This document shows, one piece after another, positions 32,195 through 40,354 of a DNA stretch of 64,000 bases. The position numbers and the translations under genes were made by a program. The notes beneath the pieces are model-generated. The model saw nothing but the letters and a program-made list of their open reading frames with translations, ran no database searches and was not told the origin of the DNA. The DNA comes from Paracoccus sp. DMF-8 (GTDB taxonomy: Bacteria; Pseudomonadota; Alphaproteobacteria; Rhodobacterales; Rhodobacteraceae), in assembly GCF_029309835.1 (NCBI RefSeq), contig NZ_JARJHL010000014.1:1-64000 (forward strand). Direction: 5' to 3'. Position 1 is the stretch's first letter. Each line of letters opens with the position of its first letter.

Positions 32195-33379
32195 ATGCTG
32201 TCCAATCTGAAACCACAAGAACCTGACAAGATCCTTGCCCTGATGGGCGAGTTCAAGGCGGACACGCGGCAGGGCAAGATCGATCTGGGCGTCGGCGTCT
32301 ACAAGGACGCGACCGGCCACACCCCGGTCATGCGCGCCGTCAAAGAGGCGGAAAAGCGCATCTGGGACAGCCAGACCACGAAATCCTATACCGCCCTTGC
32401 GGGCGAGGCGGATTACCGCGATGCGATGACGCAGATGGTTCTGGGCGACGTGCTGGATGCGGGCCGGACGGCCTCGCTGGCCTCGGTCGGGGGCACGGGC
32501 GCGCTGCGTCAGGGCTTTGAACTGGCGCGGATGGCGAATCCTGCAATGCGGGTGTTCTATTCGGATCCGACATGGCCGAACCACGTTTCCATCCTGAAAT
32601 TCATGGGCGTCGAAGCCGTGCCCTACCGCTATTTCGACAACGCGACCCGTGGCGTCGATTTCGAAGGCATGAAGCAGGATCTGGCCCACGCCGTCAAAGG
32701 CGACGTGATTTTGCTGCACGGTTGCTGCCATGGCCTGACCGGCGCCAATCTGACGCTGGATCAGTGGCACGAAGTCGTCGCGATCCTGGAAAAGACCGGT
32801 GCGATCCCGATGGTCGATCTGGCCTATCAGGGCTTTGGCGACGGTCTGGAAGAAGACGCCGCCGGCACCCGCCTGATCGCCTCGCGCCTGCCCGAAGTGC
32901 TGATCGCCGCGTCCTGCAGCAAGAATTTCGGCATCTACCGCGACCGTTCAGGCATCCTGATCGCGATCACCCCGGACAGCGCGACCCGCGATCTGACGCA
33001 GGGCGCGATGGCGTTCCTCAACCGCCAGACCTTCAGCTTCCCGCCCGATCACGGCGCGCGGATCGTCGCGACCGTCCTGACCAGCCCCGACCTTGCCACC
33101 GACTGGCGTGCCGAGCTGGAGGAGGTCCGCAAGGGCATGTTGCAACTGCGCGAACTGCTGGCTGCGGAACTGCGCAACCTGTCGGGTTCCGACCGTTTCG
33201 ATTTCGTGGCCCATCACCGTGGCATGTTCTCGCGCCTTGGCGCCTCGCCCGAACAGGTCAAGCGGATCAAGGATGATTTCGGCATCTATCTGGTCGGCGA
33301 TTCGCGCCTGAATATCGCGGGCCTGAACAACGACACCGTCCCGATCCTGGCCCGCGCGATCATCGACGCAGGCGTGTGA
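32195..33379 (+). CDS. tyrB: Aromatic/aspartate aminotransferase (class I, TyrB-like)
   Basis: 394 residues, fold type I PLP enzyme exchanging amino groups between aromatic amino acids or aspartate and 2-oxoglutarate. The PLP lysine is in SCSKNFGIYRDR (about residue 246). IDLGVGVYKD, SVGGTGALRQG, YSDPTWPNH and VDLAYQGFGDG are present. Oddity: the highly conserved HNPTG around the Asn that contacts PLP O3' reads HGLTG (CHGLTGANL). Three bases after sseA, likely one operon. Ends in a clear hairpin terminator. The frame is intact. Confidence 0.93.
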   Translation: MLSNLKPQEPDKILALMGEFKADTRQGKIDLGVGVYKDATGHTPVMRAVKEAEKRIWDSQTTKSYTALAGEADYRDAMTQMVLGDVLDAGRTASLASVGGTGALRQGFELARMANPAMRVFYSDPTWPNHVSILKFMGVEAVPYRYFDNATRGVDFEGMKQDLAHAVKGDVILLHGCCHGLTGANLTLDQWHEVVAILEKTGAIPMVDLAYQGFGDGLEEDAAGTRLIASRLPEVLIAASCSKNFGIYRDRSGILIAITPDSATRDLTQGAMAFLNRQTFSFPPDHGARIVATVLTSPDLATDWRAELEEVRKGMLQLRELLAAELRNLSGSDRFDFVAHHRGMFSRLGASPEQVKRIKDDFGIYLVGDSRLNIAGLNNDTVPILARAIIDAGV

Positions 33380-33400
33380 TCCGGCCGCGACGTGAACGAA

Positions 33401-33422
33401 AGGGCCCGCCAAGGCGGGCCCT
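33401..33422. terminator. Hairpin terminator between convergent genes
   Basis: Perfect ten-base-pair inverted repeat AGGGCCCGCC / GGCGGGCCCT with two bases between the arms, so the effective loop is larger. CTGTTCG follows on the plus strand and CTTTCGTTC on the minus strand; it can serve both the aminotransferase and the leftward coiled-coil gene. Confidence 0.75.
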
Positions 33423-33481
33423 GTTCGATTCTGGAAACCGTGGCGATACCTGCATGTGGCGCAGGGGGTGGGACATCTGTC

Positions 33482-33826
33482 TTACGCGCCGTCTTTGGAA
33501 CCCTTGTTCAGGCGGCGGTCGATGTAGTCGCGCAATTCCTCGATCTCGGTGCGGCTTTCGTGCAGGTTGTCCAGCGCCGAGCGCAGTTCGGTCGCCGTGC
33601 GTGACAGGCGTTCGGTCAGCTCCTGTTCGCGGGTTTCCAGATTCAGCACGGCGGCATCGCGGGCCTCTTCGGCCTGATGCAGCTTTTGCGCCATGCGGTC
33701 CAACTCGTCCATGCTTTGCGGCGCGACGCGGCTGAAGCGGCTGATCAGCGCGCTGACGATCCAGCCCAGCATGAAGGCCGCGAACAGGATCACGGCGGTG
33801 GCGATGATGAATTCGTTGCGGTTCAT
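33482..33826 (-). CDS. Membrane-anchored coiled-coil protein
   Basis: 114 residues. One N-terminal transmembrane helix (about residues 5-27, IIATAVILFAAFMLGWIVSA), then an almost continuous charged coiled coil (about residues 35-105) rich in Glu, Arg and Leu, ending RRLNKGSKDGA. The ATG at 33826 is preceded by AGGGCTGGTGCCTC. No catalytic motif. It begins 19 bases after the large OmpA-family gene on the same strand, so the two are probably one operon and act together in the envelope. Function unknown. Confidence 0.72.
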   Translation of the reverse strand: MNRNEFIIATAVILFAAFMLGWIVSALISRFSRVAPQSMDELDRMAQKLHQAEEARDAAVLNLETREQELTERLSRTATELRSALDNLHESRTEIEELRDYIDRRLNKGSKDGA

Positions 33827-33845
33827 GAGGCACCAGCCCTTTGGA

Positions 33846-36329
33846 TCAGTTGTCGGGCCGCCTGCTGGGGCGGGGCGTGTCGTCATCGGGCGTCTGCACG
33901 GTCACGCCAAGCCCGGTGACGGCCAGCGCGGTCGTGGTCGCGACAAAGCGCGCCTGCGGGTCAAGATCGCCGGTGGCCGCCGCTGCGGGCGCGCCATCGT
34001 CATCCCCATCCCCATCCCCATCCTCGGCCTCGCTGCCCGGTGCTGCGTCATCTGCGGACAGATCCCGCGCATCGGTATCAGCCGCAGGCCCGTTCGTCAC
34101 CGGGGTATGCCGGGTTGCGGGCTCGCTGTCGTCGCCCAGTTCCTCGGAGATATCAATGGCCACTTCCGGTGAGGCCGCGAGTTCGTTCACGATGATTGTC
34201 GCGATCATCAGGGCATGGGTCGCCAGATCATCCTGCGCAGCATCGTCGCCGGCCGCATCCGGCGCGCGCCCCGGGCCGATGACCAGCACCGGCGCGCTCA
34301 TCCCGACATCGGTCGCCCCCGCGCCAAGGATCCGGCGCACCGCGATGGTTGCGATGCTATGCCGGGTCAGTTCGGCGGGATCGACCTGCGGCTGGTCCTG
34401 CGCGTCGGTGACCTGTTCCTCGGTCGTGGTGCCGGTCACGGTCTGGGCGGGCGCGACCGGGGTCAGCGCAACGGGACGTTCGTCCTTCAGGCGGAATTCG
34501 ATGCGCCGGTTGGCCTCGCGCCCGGCTTCGGTGCCATTGTCGGCGATGGGTTCCGATTCGCCGTAACCATGCGAATCCATCAGCCGCGTGGCGATGCCTG
34601 CGCCGGTCATCGCGTCCAGAATCGCCTGTGCGCGCTTGTGCGACAGATCGGCGTTGAAGCTTTCCGAACCACGGGAATCGGTATGGCCGCCGACCTCGAT
34701 GCGGTATTCGTCGCAATCGGTCATGGCATCGGCCAGCAATGCCAGCGTCGGTTCGGGATCGCCCGCGATGGTCGATTTGTTGGGTTCGAACCCGATCAGC
34801 GATTCGCGCATGACGGTGTTCAGCCGGTCCACGCATTCCTCGCCCGAGGGCAGGGCCAGCAGCGGGTCCAGCCGCCGGTCATAGCGGATCGCCAGTTCGT
34901 AATTCGCACCCGCGCCAAGCCGTTCGGCCAGCGTCATCGCGGCGATATCGGATGCCGTCTGATTGCCCGAGGTGCCGCTCAGCCGGATCAGGTCGGGGGT
35001 GACGGTGACGCTGCCGCGTTCCAGCCCGGCCAGCGCCTCGATCCCGGCGACGACGCTGACGGTCCAGCCGCTTGGCGCGTCGCTGTCCAGCCGCAGGGCG
35101 CTGTCGACCTGACCAAAGCGCGAGCGGGCGATGGTTTCGACCGTGTCGCGCATCCGCGCATCGCCGATCCGGCCGCGCAGCGCGACCTGATCGGGGCCGG
35201 TGACGGTCGCGGAAAACTCCACCGGGCCCTGCATGCCGTCCTGCGCCTCGTCCTTGCGGGCGGTCAGGGTGAAGGGCGCGGGCAGGGCGGTTTCCAGCCG
35301 CGCCACGGTTTCGTCAAGGAGCTGCTGTTCGACGGATGCGGGCACCTGCAGCGCGACATCGGTATCCGACAGCGTGACCGACCCCGCCCCAAGCGCGGCC
35401 ACCGCGTCGATGCCAAGCGCCGCCGCACGGCCCCAATCGCGCGAGGGTGCGCCCAGACCAAGCTGGCATCCGGGCTGGCCGGGAATGCCCGCGCGCCGCC
35501 CCGCCGCGGTAATTTCGTCGCGCGCCAGTTCCGTATCCGCCGCGCAGGCGTCGAAGCGCGCGCCGTCGCCATCCATGACAAAGCGCAGGGTAAAGGGCGA
35601 AATCACCGGGCGCGGCGCGGTGATGTCGGTGGTCAGCGCGACGGTCGCGGGCTTGTTGCGGCGCAGCGCGTCCTCCAGCGCGATGCGCTGATCGCGGCTG
35701 TCGGTGATGGCGCGGACCGTGACCCGCCCCGCCTCGATCGAGATCTTGGCGCGCGGCGCAAGCTGGGCGGCGCGCAGGCCGAAGGCGAAGGCCTCGTCCC
35801 AATGGGCGGGGACCTCGTAATCGGCGGTTTCCAGCAGGTCCGCGATATTCTGCAGGCCGGTGCGTTTTTGCAGCCCCTCGACCACCGAAGCGCGGTCAAG
35901 CCCGGCGGGCACCAGCCCGATGATCGAAATGCCGTCGTCATTGCGCAGCAGCTCGACCTCGAACTCGGGGATCTGCATCGAGGCAAGGGCCTCGACCTGC
36001 ATGTCGTCGATGACGCGCCCGGCCTCGGTCGCGCGGGATACGGCGGTCAGGGCGCGAAAGCGGGCGACCTCATCGGGGGCGGTGCCGGCGATATGGACCT
36101 GCGTGCCATCGGTCGAAACCTCGGCCCAGGACAGGTTCGCGGCATCAAGCGCGGCGCGCGCATCCGTGGCAAGGCGGCGTTCAAAGTAATCGGCGGCGCT
36201 GCTTGCGGCCAGCCACGCACCGCCACCGGCGGCGGCCATCGCCAGAACCGCGATCAGCGCCGTCGAGCGACGGGGCGACCGACGGGGCGGCCGCGCGGCC
36301 GAAGTCTTGCGATTGTCCTGATCTGCCAT
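33846..36329 (-). CDS. Large OmpA/BON-domain envelope protein
   Basis: 827 residues, very large for an OmpA-like protein. Basic cytosolic start, one transmembrane anchor (about residues 24-46), then repeated BON-like modules (about residues 60-480; for example RASVVEGLQKRTG and VTVRAITDSRDQR). The OmpA/MotB peptidoglycan-binding domain (about residues 500-610) has IEVGGHTDSRGSE, SHKRAQAILDAM and EANRRIEFRL. A long acidic, Ala/Asp-rich tail (about residues 650-827, EDGDGDGDDDG) ends SRRPDN. It likely ties the inner membrane to peptidoglycan. First gene of a two-gene unit with a coiled-coil protein. Confidence 0.82.
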   Translation of the reverse strand: MADQDNRKTSAARPPRRSPRRSTALIAVLAMAAAGGGAWLAASSAADYFERRLATDARAALDAANLSWAEVSTDGTQVHIAGTAPDEVARFRALTAVSRATEAGRVIDDMQVEALASMQIPEFEVELLRNDDGISIIGLVPAGLDRASVVEGLQKRTGLQNIADLLETADYEVPAHWDEAFAFGLRAAQLAPRAKISIEAGRVTVRAITDSRDQRIALEDALRRNKPATVALTTDITAPRPVISPFTLRFVMDGDGARFDACAADTELARDEITAAGRRAGIPGQPGCQLGLGAPSRDWGRAAALGIDAVAALGAGSVTLSDTDVALQVPASVEQQLLDETVARLETALPAPFTLTARKDEAQDGMQGPVEFSATVTGPDQVALRGRIGDARMRDTVETIARSRFGQVDSALRLDSDAPSGWTVSVVAGIEALAGLERGSVTVTPDLIRLSGTSGNQTASDIAAMTLAERLGAGANYELAIRYDRRLDPLLALPSGEECVDRLNTVMRESLIGFEPNKSTIAGDPEPTLALLADAMTDCDEYRIEVGGHTDSRGSESFNADLSHKRAQAILDAMTGAGIATRLMDSHGYGESEPIADNGTEAGREANRRIEFRLKDERPVALTPVAPAQTVTGTTTEEQVTDAQDQPQVDPAELTRHSIATIAVRRILGAGATDVGMSAPVLVIGPGRAPDAAGDDAAQDDLATHALMIATIIVNELAASPEVAIDISEELGDDSEPATRHTPVTNGPAADTDARDLSADDAAPGSEAEDGDGDGDDDGAPAAAATGDLDPQARFVATTTALAVTGLGVTVQTPDDDTPRPSRRPDN

Positions 36330-36432
36330 CGTGATCTTCGTGCATTTTCCGCTGCGGCGGGTTTACCGCCCCAAGGGTGGAACCGCAATCATGGCCTGAT
36401 CACGACCCTCTGATGACGGATCGCGGATGCCG

Positions 36433-37380
36433 TCAGAACAGCCCGGCCAGCACCAGCGCGGCGGCCGGGATCAGCCCGGCATCGCGGTTCGACCGAAACA
36501 GCCGCAGGCAGCTTGCGTTGTCGTCAGGGGTAAAGCGCGCCAGTTGCCAGACCAGATGCGCGGCAAAGCCCAGCACACCGGCCCCGGCCAGCACGGCGCC
36601 CGCGCCCATGGGTCCCGCCGCCATCACCGCGACCGCCAGCATCACCACGGCAGCCGCCGCAAAGCCCGCGATCCAGCGCGGCGAATCCGCGCCGAACAGG
36701 CGGGCGGTGGATTTGACGCCGATCATCGCGTCATCCTCGATATCCTGATGGGCATAGATGGTGTCGTAAAAGATCGTCCAGCAGATGCCGCCCAGCCATG
36801 CCAGCACGGGCGCGGGGGCAAGGTTGCCGGTATGGGCGGCCCATGCCAGCAGCACACCCCAGTTGAAGGCCAGCCCCAGAAAAAGCTGCGGCCACCATGT
36901 AAAGCGTTTGGCAAAGGGATAGATCCCGACCAGCGCCAGCGAGGCGATGCCCAGCACGATCGCCGCCCCGCCAAGCGTCAGCAGGATCGCCAGCCCGGCC
37001 AGCGACTGAGCCACCATCCACGCCACCGCCCCCGCGACGCTGACCTGCCCGGACGGGATCGGGCGCGACCGGGTGCGGGCCACCTGCGCGTCGATGTCGC
37101 GGTCGGTGATGTCGTTCCATGTGCAGCCCGCACCGCGCATGACAAAGGCACCGACCGCGCAGGCCAGCATGATCCACAGATCGGACCAATGTGCCCCGTC
37201 CGCGATCATCGCCAGTCCGACGCCCCACCAACACGGGAAAAGCAGCAGCCATATCCCGATGGGACGGTCAACGCGCGACAGCCTGAGCCACGGCCTGAAC
37301 CGTTCGGGCGCATAAAGATCGACCCAATTACCCTTTGGCGCGTCGGCAACAGAGGCTGGCGTCCGGCTGTCAGTCTGCAT
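36433..37380 (-). CDS. ubiA: 4-hydroxybenzoate octaprenyltransferase
   Basis: About 315 residues with eight or nine membrane helices. UbiA joins a polyprenyl diphosphate to 4-hydroxybenzoate in ubiquinone synthesis. Mg-diphosphate motifs: GCTWNDITDRDID (first Asp-rich) and DTIYAHQDIEDD (second). Aromatic-substrate segment RSRPIPSGQVS is present. Start ATG at 37380 with AGGATA before it. It is divergent from rsmE by only 13 bases, so the two promoters must lie inside each other's 5' region. Confidence 0.95.
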   Translation of the reverse strand: MQTDSRTPASVADAPKGNWVDLYAPERFRPWLRLSRVDRPIGIWLLLFPCWWGVGLAMIADGAHWSDLWIMLACAVGAFVMRGAGCTWNDITDRDIDAQVARTRSRPIPSGQVSVAGAVAWMVAQSLAGLAILLTLGGAAIVLGIASLALVGIYPFAKRFTWWPQLFLGLAFNWGVLLAWAAHTGNLAPAPVLAWLGGICWTIFYDTIYAHQDIEDDAMIGVKSTARLFGADSPRWIAGFAAAAVVMLAVAVMAAGPMGAGAVLAGAGVLGFAAHLVWQLARFTPDDNASCLRLFRSNRDAGLIPAAALVLAGLF

Positions 37381-37393
37381 TATCCTGCCTATC

Positions 37394-38117
37394 ATGGCGA
37401 AAATCAGGCTGTTCATAGATCACCCACTGGCCGAGGGACAAGGCTTTGCCTTGAACCCCGATCAGGCGCATTACCTGTCCAGCGTCATGCGCATGGCTGC
37501 GGGGCAGGAAATTCTGGTCTTCAACGGCCGGGATGGCGAATGGCGGGCGCGGCTGGACCAGTTGACCAGGCGCGGCGGTCTGGCTCAGGCGCTGGAACAG
37601 ACCGCGCCACAGCGCAACCCGCCCGACCTGTGGCTGGTCTTTGCACCGATCAAGAAAGCCCGCACCGATTTCATCGTCGAAAAGGCGGCAGAGCTGGGCG
37701 TCGCGCGCATCCTGCCCGTCCAGACCGACCACACCAATTCCGAACGCATCCGTCAGGACCGCCTGCAAGCCCATGCGGTCGAGGCCGCCGAACAATGCGG
37801 CGGCACCTTTGTCCCCGCCGTCGACGACTTGCGCCCGCTGTCGCGGCTGCTGGACGCTTGGGATGCGAATCGGCGAGATCCTCTGGGCGGATGAGGCGAT
37901 TGCCGGCCCCGCGCAGGCTCTGGCGGGGCTGGAGCCGGGGCCCTGGGCCATTCTGATCGGTCCCGAAGGCGGCTGGTCCGAGGCAGAGCGTGGCAGGTTT
38001 GCAACAGTTCCGGGCGTGACGCGCATGGCCTTGGGGCCGCGCATCCTGCGCGCCGATACGGCGGCGGTTGCGGCGATCACCTTGTGGCAGGCCGCCCTGG
38101 GCGACTGGAATGCATAA
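37394..38117 (+). CDS. rsmE: 16S rRNA m3U1498 methyltransferase RsmE, one frame break
   Basis: About 240 residues, SPOUT-fold methyltransferase acting on U1498 of 16S rRNA. PUA-like N terminus: KIRLFIDHPL, HYLSSVMRM and VFNGRDGEW. SPOUT part: FAPIKKARTDFIVEKAAELGV, VQTDHTNSER, AAEQCGGTF. An extra G at 37877 ends the first frame early; without it the sequence continues ILWADEAIAG to the knot IGPEGGWSEAE and LGPRILRADTA. This is an isolated indel in an otherwise clean stretch. Confidence 0.94.
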
Positions 38118-38345
38118 GTTTCACAAGGACACAAGCACTTAGCTGTCATACCGCAGAAAAACCGGGCATCCTTGTCCGGGGGCGATCACGACGGTGTGAG
38201 AAAAACGTAGTAATTTCTTTGCCTTATGCCTTGGCTGCATAGCAGCATTGCCGGTGGCAGACCTAGCTTTCATGACCTGCCCGATCTACATCACCAGCAT
38301 CGACGAAACGCCCGATAGGCGGGCAATATCAAAACAGGTGAAGTG

Positions 38346-38540
38346 ATGTCGGCAATTGACACGAACCGCGTCCATGGCGGGACGCGCAATGCTGGGTTTG
38401 TTTCGAAATTCATTGCTGCGCTGCAGCATTGGAATGACGCGCGCGTGACGCGCAACGCACTGAGCCGCCTGTCAGATCGCGAGCTGGATGATATCGGCCT
38501 GAACCGTGGCGATATCGAAAGCGTCGCCCTGCGCGGCTGA
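38346..38540 (+). CDS. DUF1127 small protein
   Basis: 64 residues. ATG at 38346 follows AGGTGAAG; a GTG three bases earlier is less likely. C-terminal signature ALSRLSDRELDDIGLNRGDI is a textbook DUF1127 domain. Followed by a strong terminator, so it is a single-gene transcript. The 228-base leader (38118-38345) is AT-richer than its surroundings and must hold the promoter, but I cannot assign -35 and -10 boxes. Confidence 0.9.
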   Translation: MSAIDTNRVHGGTRNAGFVSKFIAALQHWNDARVTRNALSRLSDRELDDIGLNRGDIESVALRG

Positions 38541-38567
38541 GCCCGGACCAACCCGGCACCAGAGAAC

Positions 38568-38600
38568 GGCCTCTCCGAGCTTCGGATGGGGCCTTTTTCT
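38568..38600 (+). terminator. Rho-independent terminator of the DUF1127 gene
   Basis: Imperfect stem GGCCTCTCCGA / TCGGATGGGGCC with loop GCT, followed by TTTTTCT (38594-38600). It starts 27 bases after the stop codon. Confidence 0.85.
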
Positions 38601-38699
38601 TGTCTGGCACCCGGGTTTTCGGGTTCGGGTGGACGCGGCTGCGCTTTTGGGCGGGGTCGGGCGTATGGGCGGGGCCCGACCGGATCGGGACAGACCGGA

Positions 38700-39569
38700 T
38701 CAGTTGCGGACAACCACCAGAACCGCCCATTCGCCCAAGATATCGCGACTTTCGACGGTAAAGCCCTGCGCCTGATAGGCGGTGGCGACCTCTTCGAGCT
38801 GGGTTTCCAGAATCCCCGACAGGATCGCCCGCCCGCCCGGTGCGACATGGCGCGCCATGTCCGGGGCAAGGTCGATCAGCGGCTGTTTCAGGATATTGGC
38901 AAAGACCAGATCATAGGGCGCGGCGCGGTCCAGCAGGGGATGGTCGAAACCCACCGCCTCGACGCATTCGACGCGGCCGGTCAGCCCGTTTGCAATGACA
39001 TTGGCGCGCGCCGTATCGACCGCCACCGGGTCGATATCACCCGCGACGACGATCACCGGGTAAAGCCGGGCGGCGGCCATCGCCAGAACCGCGGTGCCCG
39101 CGCCGATATCGGCGATGCGGTCGAATGCGGCCCCGCCCTCATACAGCCGGTCCAGCGCCAGCAGACAGCCCTTGGTCGTGTTGTGATGGCCGGTGCCGAA
39201 TGCCATCGCGGCCTCGATCAGCAGGGCCTCGGTGCCTTCGGGAACGCGGTCGGCGTCATGGCTGCCGTGGACGAAAAAGCGCCCGGCCTCGACCGGTGTC
39301 AGTTCGCGCCGGACATGGGCGACCCAATCGACCTCTGGCAGTTCGGACACCACAAAGGGTTCCGCGCCATGCGCGATCGCCAGCAGCGCCAGCGCGATTT
39401 CATCGGGCTGTTCGGTGAAATAGACCCCCACCTCCCACCGGTTCGAGCCGTCCTCGATTTCGAAAACGCCGGTGCCGACGGGTTCGGGGACCAGATCCTC
39501 GGCGATTTCGGCCAGGTTTTCGGCGGCTTCGCGGCCGACAAGATGGGTCAATGCGGTCCAGGTGGACAT
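38700..39569 (-). CDS. prmA: Ribosomal protein L11 methyltransferase
   Basis: 289 residues. AdoMet enzyme that trimethylates L11. N-terminal substrate domain followed by the methyltransferase core: AMAFGTGHHNTTKGCL, motif I IADIGAGTAVLAMAAARL, GDIDPVAVDTARAN and the catalytic loop VFANILKQPL (NIL, equivalent to NxL). C terminus WAVLVVVRN is standard. Starts directly after the msrA stop (adjacent bases), so the two are co-transcribed. The frame is intact. Confidence 0.95.
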   Translation of the reverse strand: MSTWTALTHLVGREAAENLAEIAEDLVPEPVGTGVFEIEDGSNRWEVGVYFTEQPDEIALALLAIAHGAEPFVVSELPEVDWVAHVRRELTPVEAGRFFVHGSHDADRVPEGTEALLIEAAMAFGTGHHNTTKGCLLALDRLYEGGAAFDRIADIGAGTAVLAMAAARLYPVIVVAGDIDPVAVDTARANVIANGLTGRVECVEAVGFDHPLLDRAAPYDLVFANILKQPLIDLAPDMARHVAPGGRAILSGILETQLEEVATAYQAQGFTVESRDILGEWAVLVVVRN

Positions 39570-40154
39570 TCAGTTACGCTCCAGCCCTTCCAGATCTGCG
39601 GCCTGCACCCCGGTGCCGTGCATGTTGCAATAGCCGTCGGGATAGCGGTCCAGATATTGCTGATGATCCTCTTCGGCGGGCCAGAAGGGCGCGGCGGGCA
39701 GGATCTGGGTGGTGATGGCGGGATAGCCCTGCACGGCAAGGCGGTTGTCATAGTCGATTTTCGACGCCTCGGCCGCCGCATGCTGGGCTTCGGTGAAATA
39801 CATGATGAGCGAGCGATATTGCGTGCCGACATCATTGCCCTGCCGGTTGCCCTGCGTCGGATCGTGGTTTTCCCAAAACAGCTTCAGCAGATGTTCGGTG
39901 CTGATGCGCGAACTGTCATAGACGACGCGCACGACCTCGGCATGGCCGGTGGTGCCGGTGCAGACCTGCTTGTAGCTCGGGTTTTCGGCGGTGCCCCCGG
40001 CAAAGCCGACCTCGGTCAGCCAGACGCCTTCCTGTTGCCAGAACAGGCGCTCCACCCCCCAGTAACAGCCCATGCCAAGGATGATCTGGTCATAACCATG
40101 CGGAACGGGCGCATCCATCGGACGGCCGAAAATCCTGTGGGTCGCAGCGGTCAT
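39570..40154 (-). CDS. msrA: Peptide methionine sulfoxide reductase MsrA
   Basis: 194 residues. Reduces methionine-S-sulfoxide. Active-site GMGCYWGVERLFW (about residues 27-39, Cys30), then GFAGGTAENPSYKQVCTGTTGHAEVVRV, cut here into GFAGGTAENPSYKQVC and TGHAEVV, and the FWENHDPTQGNRQGND segment. C-terminal region holds DRYPDGYCN with a Cys that may act as resolving residue. Co-oriented with and abutting prmA. Confidence 0.95.
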   Translation of the reverse strand: MTAATHRIFGRPMDAPVPHGYDQIILGMGCYWGVERLFWQQEGVWLTEVGFAGGTAENPSYKQVCTGTTGHAEVVRVVYDSSRISTEHLLKLFWENHDPTQGNRQGNDVGTQYRSLIMYFTEAQHAAAEASKIDYDNRLAVQGYPAITTQILPAAPFWPAEEDHQQYLDRYPDGYCNMHGTGVQAADLEGLERN

Positions 40155-40354
40155 CTGTGTGGTATCCTTTCGATAGCTGGCTTCTAGGTAGGCGTTGGCG
40201 CCTCATCGTGCAACGCAAACCCGCATCATCGGGTTCGCGCGGGCGGCAAGATCGGGCGGCAAGATTGGATCGGCGTCATCTGCGCGGGGCGTTGCCTTGG
40301 CCGTCGCGGCTGCGCTAGCCTGTGGCACAGACAGCGGCGGGAAAGGGATCCAAG

